A DNA stretch of 64,000 nucleotides from Oreohelix idahoensis (GCA_024509875.1 JAMPIV010017576.1:293918-357917); one strand, 5' to 3'; counted from the first letter of the stretch, positions 1 through 12,129 are shown. Notes: generated from the letters alone by a model not told the origin. Numbers and translations: made by a program.

Positions 1-68
1 CAACATATTAGGATATTAAGGACAGACCTAAGTCCGAAAGTGTATCAGGAAAAACTAGGACACAAGAT

Positions 69-3043
69 TTAACTGGAATCTTGTGGGCATCTGGACAATA
101 TGTCCGCCATCACATTATCCGAACCACGGATAACTCGCACCGTGAAATGGAAAGGCTGAAGAGCAATAGCATAACGAGTAGATCTCGAGCTCTTCAAATC
201 CTTACTTTGCATAGCCGTAAGAGCTTTTTGGTCGGTTTCCATAAAGAAATGCGCGCCCAGAAGGAACCTTTGTAGCTTAAGAATGGACCAAACCATAGCC
301 AACAATTCACGGTCTAAAACCGAGTAATTCTTTTCTGCCGCATTTAGCTTCCTAGAAATATACATTACAGGATGCAGAGTTCCTGAATATTCCTGCATTA
401 GTGCCGCTCCAATCCCAGTGGAAGAGGCATCACTACGAAGAACAAAAGTCTTATCAATCATTGGTAGTCTTAAGATAGGATGAGATGAGAACAAATTCTT
501 AACCTGATCCAATGAAGATTGGCATTCCTGGGACCAACGCACCATATTAGGAGAACCTTTTTTCAATAACGATGAAAGTGGTGCCATAATGGAGGACAGA
601 TTCTCAATGAATCTTCCATAGAATTGTATCAATCCCAAGAGACTACGCACTTGCTTTTTTGTCTTCGGAACCGAGATATTTAATATCTTCGAAATGTTTT
701 GGTCCTCTGTCTTCAACAGACCATGACCAACTCGATGACCTAGGAAGGAAATTTCACTAAACCCAACAAAAGCTTTAGAGGGTTTTGCAGTCAAACTATG
801 CTCATGTAGAGTAGATAGCAATTCCTTTAGACCCAAATAGGGTTCTTCCCAAGTATCGCTGAAAAGACAGATGTCGTCTAAATATGCGATGACATCTGCA
901 CGATCTGATAGAATTCGTCGCATCATGCGCACGAAAGTCGCTGGGGCGTTCATAAGCCCGAAAGGCATAAAATTCCATTGAAACAGACCCCTAGGTGTCG
1001 AAAAAGCAGTGAGAGGTTTGGCGTGTTCCGTCAGTGGGACTTGCCAATAACCTTTCGACAAGTCTAGTTTAGTAAAGAATTTAGCTTTAGAAAGTCTAAT
1101 AAGTAGATCATCTAATAATGGCATAGGTTCAGCATCGAACTTCGTAACTTGATTTAATTTGCGATAGTCAACGCAAAGACGTATGTTATTGTCTTTCTTT
1201 CGAACAATAACTATCGACGAAGAATAAGCTGAAGTGGATGGTTCAATTATTTGCAGTTGAATCATTTCATCCAATTCTTTCTCTACTTGTGCTTGAAAAT
1301 GAATAGGTATTGGGTATGGTCTTACTCTGATCGGATTACGATCAGTAAGTATGATGTCATGTTCTATGACATCTGTGTGTCCAGGAATGTCGGTAAGGAC
1401 ATCCTGATATGATTGTAGCGTAGAGGATACTTGACGTTGCTCCTCAAAAGACAAGTTCGAAGAGATTGTAACGTCCCTCCACGATTCCGTTGAATTCAGT
1501 GGAATCGCAGGAAGAGGTAAGTTAACGTCAGAAAAAATAGTTTCCTCATCCTGTATAACGGACAGGGATGAGATGTGACCATGTTGGACTGGAGAGTCGT
1601 CCATCGCCTGGAAAATAGGCTGCAAATAGTCTGGACGTTCAATAAACTCTGTTAGCATATTTATATGGAAGGTTTTATGCCTTCCATCCACATCGACAAT
1701 ATAGTCGACATCGGAAATTTTGGAGACTATAGTGTATGGACCTTTCCATGAAATGAGAAGTCTATTCTCTCTTGAGGGAAGTAAGACATATGCTTTGTCT
1801 CCAGGACAAAGTTGACGTAGGCGTCTTTTCTTGTTAGCAAATCGCCTAGCTTTTTCTTTCGCAAATTCGGAAGATGAAGTTGCTAACCTGCACGATTCGA
1901 TAATCTTTTCTCTAAGAGCAATGACATATTCATATGACGATTGTGTATCATCGTCAATATTATCAGAAGTTATCAAATCGTGTAACAAGGACATCGGACC
2001 GCGCGGTTGCGCACCAAAGACAAGTTCGAAAGGAGAAAACCCTGTATGCTCGTTGGGAACTTCTCTATAGGCAAAGAGGACTGCAGGTAAAACCCTGTCC
2101 CAATCCTCAGGATGATCCTCCGTTATCTTGCCAAGTAAGTTCTTTAGTGTCCTGTTAAGACGTTCTACCAATCCATTGGACATTGGATGATAAATACTAC
2201 TGAGAGACCTTTTAATGTCTAGCGTAGCCATTACCTGAGACATAACGTCCGAAATTAACTGAGTGCCGTGGTCCGACAGTATTTCTCCGGGGAATCCCAG
2301 ACGAGAAAATATGAGCCAAAGAGCATCAGCGATATCGACAGTTGATATGCTCTTCAGAGGAATAGCCTCTGGCCAACGCGTGCACATGTCCACGCAAGTG
2401 AGGATAAATTGGTGTCCTCTGGCTGACTTAATCTTGAACGGACCAATGATGTCTATAGCCATTTTCTCTGAAACGGCCGAATCGGAATATCTGCAGCCTG
2501 AATAGGAGCAGCATGTCTCGGACCTCTAGACTTGACCTCTTGACAAATTTTGCAAGATCGGCAATAAATTCGGATGTCTTTATTCACGAATGGCCAAAAG
2601 AAGGACGCAAGGACTCTAGTTTTAGTTCTGGAAAACCCCATGTGTCCAGCACACTGAGAATCGTGTGCATGCTGAAGAATTAAGGCTCTCATACACTTAG
2701 GCACAAGAATTTGCGAGTGCATAGACTTGTCCGAGTGTTGTACCATCCGTACCAATATACCGTTCTTCATAGTAATATACGATTTGTGATTAGTATTTTG
2801 ATTGGGATCCCCTTTCTTTGCAAGAAGGAAGAATTTCTTCAAAGAAGGATCCTCTTCTTGACGTTTAACAAACGAGTCATGGGAAATCACCAAGTGCTCG
2901 TCTTGGCTATCAACTTCATTACTATTATCCGATGAAGTTGGGGGATTAAGAGCTTGAGCTCTTGTCACCACTGCATTGACCGTTTGAATGTTTTTTTTCC
3001 TCCCAACTAGAAATTTGTTGCGGGGTGCATTCCTTAACCCCAT
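69..3043 (-). pseudogene. Pol of gypsy-type element copy 1: integrase, reverse transcriptase, RNase H (frameshifted)
   Basis: Two overlapping frames make up one pol. 3043-2453 (196 codons) carries the His-His-Cys-Cys zinc-binding segment of integrase (GHMGFSRT, then CRSCKICQ). It should run on into 2462-69 (797 codons), which starts at the integrase core (AIDIIGPF, SDHGTQ, NGLVERLN: the D, D and E of a DD35E site). It continues through reverse transcriptase (LDLSKGYWQ, FGLMNAPATF, YLDDI) to RNase H (RSDASSTGIGA, DRELLAMVW, ETDQKALTA, MADILSR). Copy 2 reads through this junction in frame; here two extra bases (GA) shift the frame. The protein would sit in the retroelement's cytoplasmic particle and later in the nucleus. 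Apart from the frameshift the catalytic motifs are preserved, suggesting a fairly recent loss. Confidence 0.9.
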
Positions 3044-5168
3044 GAATACGACCGATTATAAGATCCGCAATAGGATTAGGAAGAAGACATGCATGGACAT
3101 CTCCTGTGAAGAAGGGAGTGTCAATCCTAATAATAGCAGTAGGATAACTTTCCATAGTACCACCAAATGTAACACATTTGATTGTTTTTCCAGTGGCACA
3201 GCAAGGATCTATCAAAGACTCCCTAACCCCGACGGTAGTACATCCCCAATTGAAGAGTACTGAGACTAGCCTATCATTTATTAGACCTTTATGTAAGATG
3301 AGAGATCCTCTCCCATCATGCGCAACTGTAGCAGGTAGAGCAGGAAGAGGGTGACCACAACTTAGAGTAGATACAGTCGATGAGTCGAACAATGTTAAGC
3401 ATTGGGGGCATTCAGTTGCTCTCCCAAAATCGAAAGCACAACCAGTGATAGCCCTAGAGTTACCACTATCATTTACTGTATTACAGGCTCCATCAAACTC
3501 TTGTTGTGCAGAGTTTGCCTGTTGGAAAGGTCTTTTTTTGTTAAATCTAGGTCTGCCTCGATTATCATTTCCCCTGTAATTATTTCGACTATCATTTCCC
3601 CTGTAATTGTTATCATATTGCCTATTGTAATCATCATTCCGGTTTGAATCCCGGTTTCTAAATTCACCATCGTCATAATCTTGACGTCGAGAATGATTAC
3701 CTCGAAAGTTCGAATAGTTATTATTTGGATAGCCTTTGCGAAAGTGTCTCAAATTATTACCACTAAAATTACGAGAACTACCACCTTGTCTCCAATTCAT
3801 AGACGAAGAACCATCATGTGTTGGATTACTCCGCTTCTGAGTGTAATTCTGATTACTTCCCCTATTCCAGTTTTGTTGAGCACCCTGAAATTTTTTTTTG
3901 AAATTAGGGCCATATGGTGTTGCCGAAGCAGCTGGCAACCCTTCTTTCACTTTAGAATTGCTAACTGTAGCATGGGGATGCGCGGTGGCATACTGACAAC
4001 AGTATTCCTCCATATCTTTTAAGTTTTTAGGCTTACGCTCATGAAGGAATGCAAGAAAAGAATCATTAACAGATGACAAAACCTTATCTCGCAATAATAA
4101 GTCCATTAGACCTTCATATGTTTTCTCAGTCTGAGACAACTCAACCCATCGTGTAAATGTACGACGTATTTTTGTAACAAAATCAGAGAAATCTACTCCA
4201 TTTTCTGGCAACATTGTCCTAAAACGAAGACGATAGTCTTCTTCTTTTAGTTGGTATTTTTTTAGCAATGCTGCTCTGACAACATCATAATTAGTCCTGT
4301 CATGTTCGTCTATTGTCATAAGAGTAGTCACTGTGTCACCTGTAAAAAATTCCATCAGTTGTTCAACATATTTTTCCTTTTTTATGTTATGCGTATCGCA
4401 TAAAAATTGGAATCTATCTAGATAATCTGCTACATCATCCTTTAAAGGATTGAAATGAGGCAATTTAATCCTATTAACAAACTCCTTTGTCGTACTCGAA
4501 GTTGTTTGCTGAGCACCCATACTCGCCAATTTCAATTTCTCTAACTCCAAAGTTGCGAGTCTTTCATCAAGTTCCATCTTCTGTTTTCTTTCCTCATGTT
4601 CCATTTTTCTAATTTCAGCCTCAGCTTGAAGTTTTCTCTCCTCTGCAGCAGCTTGAGCTTGAATTTTTCTCTCCTCTGCAGCAGCTTGAAGTTTTTTGTC
4701 TTCCATTTCCATCTGGAATTTTCTTTCATCAGCAGCAGCTTGAGCTTTCCTCTCCTCAGCAGCAGCTTGAGCTTTTCTCTCCTCAGCAGCAGCTTGAGCT
4801 TTTCTCTCCTCAGCAGCAGCTTGAAGTTTTCTCTCCTCTGCAGCAGCTTGAAGTTTTTTCTCCTCTGCAGCAGCTTCTCTTTGATACCTTTTCTCTTCAA
4901 GTTCTAATCTTCTATTCTCAGCATCTAGCTTCTTTAGTTCAGCTTCTGCTCTCCTTTGTTCAGCTTCTGCTTTCAATTTAATTTCCTCTTTTTGTTTCTT
5001 TTCATCTGACTTTAATGCAATGGCGAATTGAGCAGATGAATATTCTTCCAATTCTTTACCAGACTTACCAAGGGTCAACCCTTGCTGGATGAAGAAATCC
5101 AATGTAGACATTCTGTCTAATGAGATCAGTAACCTGCAAAATTCAACAATTACTTTATCCCACTTCAA
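2946..5168 (-). CDS. Gag-protease polyprotein of gypsy-type element copy 1
   Basis: A 740-codon open frame. Residues about 45-215 are a long charged coiled coil built from repeats of the form AAAEERK. Residues about 235-400 resemble a retrotransposon capsid (a region beginning FNPLKDDVADYLDRF). Residues about 420-560 are rich in Arg, Asn, Gly and Tyr, as in nucleic-acid-binding Gag tails. The last 140 residues are a retropepsin-like protease with a FGGT flap-like segment and an IADLIIGR motif near its end. The active-site triplet reads N-W-G here, whereas copy 2 has D-S-G at the same place, so the catalytic aspartate is lost. No clear CCHC knuckle is seen. The frame runs out downstream of an A8 tract where the pol frame should continue; comparison with copy 2 suggests one continuous gag-pol frame in the active ancestor. 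The first ATG is used as the start. Confidence 0.85.
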   Translation of the reverse strand: MKWDKVIVEFCRLLISLDRMSTLDFFIQQGLTLGKSGKELEEYSSAQFAIALKSDEKKQKEEIKLKAEAEQRRAEAELKKLDAENRRLELEEKRYQREAAAEEKKLQAAAEERKLQAAAEERKAQAAAEERKAQAAAEERKAQAAADERKFQMEMEDKKLQAAAEERKIQAQAAAEERKLQAEAEIRKMEHEERKQKMELDERLATLELEKLKLASMGAQQTTSSTTKEFVNRIKLPHFNPLKDDVADYLDRFQFLCDTHNIKKEKYVEQLMEFFTGDTVTTLMTIDEHDRTNYDVVRAALLKKYQLKEEDYRLRFRTMLPENGVDFSDFVTKIRRTFTRWVELSQTEKTYEGLMDLLLRDKVLSSVNDSFLAFLHERKPKNLKDMEEYCCQYATAHPHATVSNSKVKEGLPAASATPYGPNFKKKFQGAQQNWNRGSNQNYTQKRSNPTHDGSSSMNWRQGGSSRNFSGNNLRHFRKGYPNNNYSNFRGNHSRRQDYDDGEFRNRDSNRNDDYNRQYDNNYRGNDSRNNYRGNDNRGRPRFNKKRPFQQANSAQQEFDGACNTVNDSGNSRAITGCAFDFGRATECPQCLTLFDSSTVSTLSCGHPLPALPATVAHDGRGSLILHKGLINDRLVSVLFNWGCTTVGVRESLIDPCCATGKTIKCVTFGGTMESYPTAIIRIDTPFFTGDVHACLLPNPIADLIIGRIHGVKECTPQQISSWEEKKHSNGQCSGDKSSSS

Positions 5169-7092
5169 TGGGAGACAAGTCTGAAATGCTAGACTTGTAT
5201 ACTCACTTCACTTTATTTCACTCTCTTAGTCTTAGACAAAGACCTTGTATGGTCCTCTTGTTTATAATGTAACAAAAAATCACTTGAGTACCTGTGGAAA
5301 ATAATTCCTTTATATCCCACTCACTATGGGCACAAGTCTTTTTTTTTTTTTAAAGAACTTGAATATGTATTTCACCTTGTCTCAATCTTTGAGGATAACA
5401 AGTCTTTTATCAAAGAACTTGTATAAATATCTTATATAATAATATTTTATTAACAATCTCTATATGAAGAGTGTACCTTATCAATAATAATAATAATACA
5501 TGACCAAGTGTATGTATGTAGACTGTGTATGACAATAATGTAGTACAATCATAAATACAAAGACAAAGATACAGAACAATGACCGAAAACGTTCGCGGAA
5601 GTCAAATAAACAATACAGCAAAAAGTAAAGAAAATGTTACACAAATGTGTAATGATGACCGCGAAAAATAAACAAGACAAATGGCAACACTGTTATAAAC
5701 GAAAAGGTGTAAAGAAATAAACGGAAGGAATGAGAGAAGAACAGATACAAACAAAATTAATCGAAAATCAAAGAACGGAAAAAATAACGAAAACAACACT
5801 AACTGATGTCGTCACAGCTAAAAAAAAAATATAGCAACAAAAGTCGCTAGCAAATTTCAATTAAGAAAATTGCAATCCCTACAGAACGCTTACAGTAACC
5901 CTCGATTAAGTGGCATATTTACTGTAAGACCCACCAACCGAAAATCCGCAGAAAAACACAAGAAAAATACACAAAAATAGTACAATTAACATAAATAGCA
6001 ATCAATTCAATGTGTTGCAAAATAAAGCTTAGTCACACATGATATTACAGTAACTAACTTGCTCCTTGCGAACACAGAAACAAAATGTCAAGCGCGCACT
6101 GAATGTCAAATCCACTGTAGCATAAAGTGGTATTCACGAACAAAAGTTACTATGACCTTCTCGACTTAGGACTTGCACATAGAATGTTTACAATTTCCAC
6201 GTACTGTTTACAAACACTTGACCTCGAACAATATAGCTTGAATGCTCGGGCGTAGAAAAGTCTGTTGTTGACTGAAACGTGTAAACGACCAGCGGTACCG
6301 TTTACTGTAAGGGACTTGACTTGCAGTTGTGGTCCACGTAGCAAATGCCTAGATGTTAACTTCAGTACTTGTCCTGTTGTGGTTTATGTAGCATTATAAC
6401 ATAAATGCTAGCACTGTTTATCTGGGTCAACCGTTGATGACCTATTTCTGTCCTGTTGTAGCCAAAACTTGCAAGTGTAGAATTAGCGATGTGTGTTACA
6501 GCTGTCCAGTGTGTAGCTTAGACCCACAGATCAGAAATGTAATGTGTACTTGTCCTTCTCACGCAAATAGCCCCATGAAATGTAAATTTCTGGACCACAT
6601 TAATGTCATCAATAATGTTAATTGCTCGCTCTGTCCACAAGAAATGTATCAGAAGAGCCCACGTAACTGGTCCACCAAAAATGTAACTGTACTTTTCTCT
6701 TGTTGAGGTGATCACTGGCCCAAGACAGTATACATGTTGTTAGGTGTGTAGTGCGAGCGGATGATGAACTGAGTGTGGGTGCGAATGAAGGCGCGAATGT
6801 GTTTAGGCTCTTATGTATGTAGACTCTGCAACCCATACACTCACATGCAGTAGTCAAGGATGCTTGGACACTGCAGACACGTTTCAAAACATTTATTGAC
6901 GAGAACACACATGGTATCAACAGGAACAGTCATTGTAAACAATGTCATGCTGACCGGAAATCGATAGGTATACATTAGGCATTCAGCAAGCTGGTAAACA
7001 TTTGAATATTCGTGCATGGTCAATACAATGTTCTTCAATAAGGACAGTTCGTGGCGTCGCCCTGGGATTACTGACTAAACGCGTCAGATACC
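5169..7092. other. Presumed 5' leader and 5' LTR of retroelement copy 1, boundaries not resolved
   Basis: Upstream of gag on the minus strand lie 1.9 kb without a supported gene. By position this should hold the primer binding site and 5' LTR. I could not align it to the LTR of copy 2 (58777-59792) or find a convincing TG...CA pair. It contains a TAA microsatellite near 5486-5501. The stretch 6340-6700 reuses short motifs such as TGTCCTGTTGT. Confidence 0.3.
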
Positions 7093-7110
7093 TTAAGGGG
7101 AGGTTTCACC
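7093..7110 (+). repeat. Left TTAA plus terminal inverted repeat of the Kolobok-like element
   Basis: The sequence TTAAGGGGAGGTTTCACC is matched exactly, in reverse complement, at 9958-9975. Confidence 0.9.
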
Positions 7111-9971
7111 CATATTTTGGCATTTTGTTTAAAAATTATCATTTTTACAATATTGATGCTACAGTTTAGTGTCACCATTTTTCTACCTAACACTATGTTT
7201 TTTATTGCAGTTTTCAGCTTACAAATATTTTAAATTAATTTTTCAAATACGTATGTTCAGCCACAAATCAGCTAATTATATATGCAAAAAATTTATTTTG
7301 TTATAACTTTTTTATTTATTAACATATTTTAATAATTTTTTCGGTATTTAGTCCAGCCAGGGCATTAGATTAAATTTTTTTAAAGTTATGAACCTTAACA
7401 TAAAATAACATTTCATTGGCTGAAACTTCTCATGATTGTCACAAAATCGCCAGCTTCAACCAATCAGAATCAAGCTTTCATTGGGGCTTGGCTGGCTGAT
7501 TTATTTACTTCGTATTCACTTCCTGTGTCATTGTGAAGCAGAATTAGCGATTACTGTGAAATTTATAGTGATTTCTTATTTAATAAAATGGATTGTGTTA
7601 ATAAATCAACAGCATCAGGTAAAAGAAGGAAGGATAGGCCCATTAAGAGGAAATTTAGAGGTAACAGATATTCTGGTTCTCTTAAACAACCGAAAGTCAC
7701 AGCCACGTGTCAGACAAACGAAATAAGCCTAGGCCTATCGTCAAACTGTCATTCTCAGCCAGATGAACGTAAAACTCTAAACTCATCGGCATCATTCTGC
7801 AAATTAAATAGTGTTAAAACTACAGCTGTGAAACCCACTGATCCTGAAACTATTGAAGGATACAGAATTATCAGCATTGAAAACGTCTTGGATTTTGTTA
7901 AACAGTTCCCCTGTCCAAAGTGTTTGACATCACCTGTCACTACAAACAGTGAGCAGAACCAGTTTACAGAGTCTTTATACACAGTGAATGAGACTCACTT
8001 TGGCCTGTCAAGTTCATTTACTTTCACTTGTATATTTTGTTGTGACAGTTTTCAACTATCTTCATCTGCTGAAAATATAAATTTAAGATTCCAGATGTCA
8101 ATGTTTAGCATAGGAATAAACAAAGAAAAAAGTAAACGTTTTCTGACAAATATGAATATGCCTCCACCAGTAGCATCAGCAACACACAGTGAGTTGAAAA
8201 GGAAAATTTTGCATGCTACAAAAAGATGTGCAGAAGAAAGTATGCATTCTGCTGTCGAAGAATTAAAATCAGATGTTAAGACAAATGAAGTTACTGTGTC
8301 ATGTGATGGCACCTGGCAACGGCGAGGCTTCTCAAGTAAAAATGGCATAGCAACAGTTCTATCTGTGAACCCAGTGAGAGCAGCAAAAGTTGTTGATGTA
8401 GAAATTTTGTCCAATTACTGTGATGCTTGCAGTAAGGCTAGAAAGAAATACAAAACAGATGAAGAATTTGAAGTGTGGATGACAGGTCATAAATCATGCC
8501 AAAAAAAATCATGAGGGTGCCTCTGGTCTGATGGAATCAAATGGAATGATTAATATTTTTAGAAGATCTGAGGAAAAACATGGTTTGAAGTATGTAAAAT
8601 ATCTTGGAGATGGGGATTCAAAAAGTTTTAAATCTGTTGCCGAGGCAAAGCCACAAATGTATCCGGGACTTCAAATCAAAAAATTAGAATGCTGCGGCCA
8701 TGTTCAGAAACGAATGGGACGACGTCTCCTTGATAAAGTTGCAGAATGTAAAGGCAAGCAGTATGAAGAAGATGGGAAAAAGTATAAGGGTATTGGAAAT
8801 TTTGGAAGATTAACAAAGAGTGCTATTATGAGAATACAAGGTCATTACGGTGCCGCAATAAGAGGAAATATTGGTTCAATTTCCAATATGAAAAAAAGCA
8901 TAATGGCCATTCTCAAGCACCGTGCTGGAGATCATGAAGATTGTGGAGATTGGATGCCCAAAGGATATAAACAAGGCTAACAAAAACAGGCTGCCTAAAT
9001 TTGTCATTAAAGAAATTCAGCCTGTCTTTGATGAATTGTCTTCAGACTTCTTGTTGTCAAAATGTCTCCATGGAGGAACACAGAACTCTAATGAGTCTTT
9101 CCACAATCTGATCTGGAACAGATGTCCCAAAGCAGCATTTGTAGGAAGAGACAGATTAGAACTTTCAGTTTATGATGCTTTGATAGTTTTCAATGATGGA
9201 GAACTTGGGAGAAGAGGAATTTTTGAAAATCTTGGTCTATCTTTTGGGAAATACTGCTTCAAAGGATTTTCTGGTTTTGACGCGGCACGAGTCTCTGCTT
9301 CCCTAAGATCATATGATATGAAAAAAGCAGAATACAGACACAGAAAATCTTTCCTGGATTATAAGAATACCAACAAAGATAATGGATATGCAGGTGGTGG
9401 ATTCTAATGTGAGTATGACAATTTTACAGCATGTTTTCCCTGTATTTTGCTTATTTCTACGATATTGTTTTTCAGCAATTTTGATGACATCATGTCAGGA
9501 TTACTCAAAAAGTTGTAAAGCTAAAGGCTTTAAACTTTGTATACTATAATCTCATACTATAGTGCTTGTCCCCTGCTAATTTTAAAAGTATAAACCTGTA
9601 ACTTTTTGATCAGTGAATTTTTAAAGTATCTCTACCCTGTATTTTTATCAAGAAAAATGGGTCTAATTTTTGAAAATTCATAAAACATCACTCGGACAGT
9701 TTATGAAAATGAAACTAGAAGGGAGTCTTGAGAATGCTGTGATCTATGTGCAAGCCAAATTCCAATGTCCTATCTTTGCAAATAAAGTGTGCATCTTGAC
9801 ACAAAAAAGTTTCTATTTTTAGTAACAATATGCAAATTAGGACCCAATATAATTATTTTCCAATGATTGAGCATTTTTTATTAGATGCTTTGATGTCCTA
9901 AACATGCCCAAAAAAATTGGAGCTTGTAAAGACAAAAATAAAAAAAAATTTTTTTTAGGTGAAACCTCCCC
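7097..9971 (+). mobile_element. Kolobok-like DNA transposon, 2.9 kb, flanked by TTAA
   Basis: A 14-bp perfect terminal inverted repeat (GGGGAGGTTTCACC) bounds the element, with TTAA immediately outside both ends (7093-7096 and 9972-9975). Inside is a broken transposase of the type Pfam calls 'Mutator-like' (7588-9407). TTAA duplications are known for piggyBac and Kolobok, not for Mutator. With this protein type Kolobok is the better fit, which is inference. If the TTAA is counted in the repeat, the inverted repeat is 18 bp. Flanking TTAA copies imply excision-type insertion of a complete element. Confidence 0.75.
7588..9407 (+). pseudogene. Kolobok / 'Mutator-like' domain transposase, two frameshifts
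   Basis: Three consecutive frames form one protein. 7588-8514 (308 codons) has an N-terminal basic tail, Cys pairs (FPCPKC, CIFCCD) and the core motif CDGTWQRRG. 8531-8980 continues with RRSEEKHGLKY, LGDGDSKSF and CCGHVQKRMG, typical of this transposase family. A third piece read up to 9407 has CLHGGTQNSNESFH followed by NLIWNRCPK. The first break is an extra A in an A-run near 8502-8509, and the second is near 8935-8960. The Asp of SCDGTW, the Asp of GDGDSK and the Glu of NSNESFH are likely catalytic or conserved acidic residues. The enzyme would cut and paste the element defined by the TTAA-flanked inverted repeats. It is dead here, but few stops suggest modest age. Confidence 0.8.
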
Positions 9972-9975
9972 TTAA
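9958..9975 (-). repeat. Right terminal inverted repeat plus TTAA of the Kolobok-like element
   Basis: This is the exact reverse complement of 7093-7110. It follows the untranslated tail, which includes an A/T-rich stretch directly before the repeat. Confidence 0.9.
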
Positions 9976-10734
9976 TCACTTTGACACATAGGTGCAACTT
10001 GGCATTCCCCGCCAATTGCACATTATCAGGCTGTAGTACAATAGCCGAAAACACAGGCCTCGTTCTGACGTCGGCTGTGTACTTCTGATAAGCAGGTTAC
10101 CATCAACCCTGCAGTAATGCTTATTGTAGACATAAATCTGCCGCCAATCTGCGGCTCCCACAATATATCTTCGTCACTGGATTTCTGGATGGTATGAAGA
10201 CTAATAGTCTTGGATGGCTACCTTGAGCACAACATATATGTTCTGTAATGGAGGACCGGTGAGCTGCAGTTCACAGACTAGGCAATCTTCTAACATGTTC
10301 TGCTACCGAAAGCATAGTAATGGAAAAAGTCGGTATTACCTGTAACCGAGTCCACAGAACTTAACAAGGAACTCTGCTGTCATTCCAACGCACAGAGATT
10401 CACTGGGGAAAACTGCCAGTGCAGTCACTTCGAAGATTCTTCCCGAAAAACACAATGGACTCTCGTCCCTTCAGAAACCAGGACACTTCCCCGCTTGCCG
10501 GAAGTCTAACTCAACTCCCGCTTAAAAAAACCTGCCCATGGGCATACGCCCGAACTGTCTACCTTTGACCCTAAAGGTCAAACACAATGAATGAATAAAC
10601 AAGGGAAGACAACCCCTAATCAACCTGACATCGCAGGTAAAGACACAATTATTCTTATGATAAAAACATAAGCAAATAACTTGACAGATGACTCCGTCAA
10701 AAATGACAGCAACAGTGAGATAGGTATTTGACAA
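9976..10734. other. Non-coding stretch right of the Kolobok-like element
   Basis: No gene, RNA or repeat recognised. It would be contiguous with the sequence left of 7093 before the TTAA insertion, so it may continue the leader or LTR region of retroelement copy 1. Not proven. Confidence 0.3.
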
Positions 10735-11815
10735 GGTCCCCTGGAACAAACTTTGGGACTGCTTGGCAAAGAACACCCTTCCAGGACCTCTGATCCATGC
10801 TATAGAGAGCTTCTACAAGATTTGAAGAAGTTATTGAGGACGGCAAACCATAAATCAGAAGAGTTCAGGACCACCACTGGTGTAAGACAGGGTGATATTC
10901 TGTCATCTTATCTTGTCATACTCCTCATGGATGATGTCATCAAAGCATATAAGGAGAGGACAAGAAATTATTCAGTACTGGAATATGAGACAGGTTTGCA
11001 TTTCAGAGTTGGCATTTTCTGATGATGTTGCACTGATTGTTACATCAGAGGCACATCTTCAGTCCAACCTGCAAGTCTGGAAGGAAGAGCTGGAGAAGAG
11101 AGGGTTGGTCATCAGCAGCTCCAAAACAAAAACCATGGTGATATCCTGAGAGGGAAGTAGGCATCAGCTTATGCTGGGAGAACAAATCCTTTTAAATACC
11201 TTGGAGCTGTCATAGAGTGGAAGGGAGGCATCAAGGAAGAGTTGGCTTCTTGAAGAGCAGCAGCTGGGAGACTTTTTAAGGTCATAAATTGAGGTTTCCT
11301 CAGTAAAAGAGAAGTTGGCAAGAAGGCAAAGATGACTGTCAAACCGCTTCACCTATGTTCCAGTCTTATTGATGCGAGTCATGGGCAGTGGCTATAACCC
11401 ACAAAAGCCAGATCCAAACCTCAGAAATGAGGTATCTGAGGAAGGTGGTTGAAGTAACAAGAAGAGACATGGTCCGCAACCAGACGATATGTCAAGGCCT
11501 AAAAACCCAACCCCTGCAGATCCAAGTAGAACAGTCCCAACTAAGATGGTTTAGCCTTGTCTGCAGAATGGGAGAAGATTGGCTACCACGACAAGCTTGG
11601 AAAACTAAGAGCCAAGGATCCAGACTTCCAGGACGACCCAGAGTCCGCTGGGAGGACAACATTAGACAATCTCTGAAGGACCGAGGACTAGACTGTAACC
11701 AGGCCAGGAGGAAGACAGCCGATAGGATAGTATGAAGCTCTCTCTGGCAAACCTCTACACCACAGGGTAGAAGAGGAATGACTAAGTAAGTAAGTAAGTA
11801 AGTAGTATTTTCAAC
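10735..11815 (+). pseudogene. LINE reverse transcriptase C-terminal remnant with AAGT-repeat tail
   Basis: Fragments in shifting frames read as part of a non-LTR reverse transcriptase: FDKVPWNKLWDCL (fingers/palm), TTTGVRQGDI, FSDDVALIVTSEA (the polymerase aspartate motif, here SDDVA), and a C-terminal part with SEMRYLRKVVEVTRRD, LRWFSLVCRMG and GRPRVRWEDNIRQSLKDRGL. Stops and frameshifts interrupt it several times (11149, 11250, 11735). The 3' end is followed by GACTAAGTAAGTAAGTAAGT, the same tail seen in four other copies in this window. It is the longest copy of the family here but is truncated at its 5' end and inactive. Confidence 0.85.
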
Positions 11816-12129
11816 ATTTATTGTTATTGTGGGTCAGAATCTACATCATTTCTCTCTTGTATTAGTTATGCCCTTTGGCATGGTACTTGATAACTCATGG
11901 TAATGCAACATCACATGTGCTTTTCAACAAAGTAAACAATGTGAAACTGAAATAAGAGCATGATCACCTGACAGTTGTGGGGTAGGCAGTCAGTGTGTGA
12001 AATAGTGATGGTCATCATGTACTGTGATATTTCTATTCAACTCTAACTAGCACATGTTCTATAAAATGAAAAGTATTTTATGCAACAACTCTTAGTGAGT
12101 GGAAGTAAGAGTTCTTCATTGTTATATAG
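11816..12129. other. Intronic sequence with no recognised feature
   Basis: I see no coding motif, inverted repeat or tandem repeat in this stretch. Confidence 0.4.

Larger units (their letters stand above)
1..5168 (-). mobile_element. Ty3/gypsy-type LTR retroelement, Gmr1-like, copy 1 (3' end outside window)
   Basis: Reading on the minus strand, a gag-protease frame (5168-2946) is followed by a zinc-binding integrase N-terminus (3043-2453) and by integrase core, reverse transcriptase and RNase H (2462-69). Integrase therefore precedes reverse transcriptase, unlike ordinary gypsy elements and like the Gmr1 clade. The window starts 68 bases beyond the pol stop, so the 3' LTR is missing. Copy 2 at 58777-63757 is closely similar in protein through pol and confirms the layout. 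This copy is dead: it has an extra base in an A8 tract (2991-2998), a 2-base insertion near 2464-2468, and altered protease active-site residues. Confidence 0.9.

Noticed and set aside
4596..4907. Serine/leucine/phenylalanine-rich frame on the plus strand
   Set aside because: It is the antisense shadow of the Gag coiled-coil repeats.
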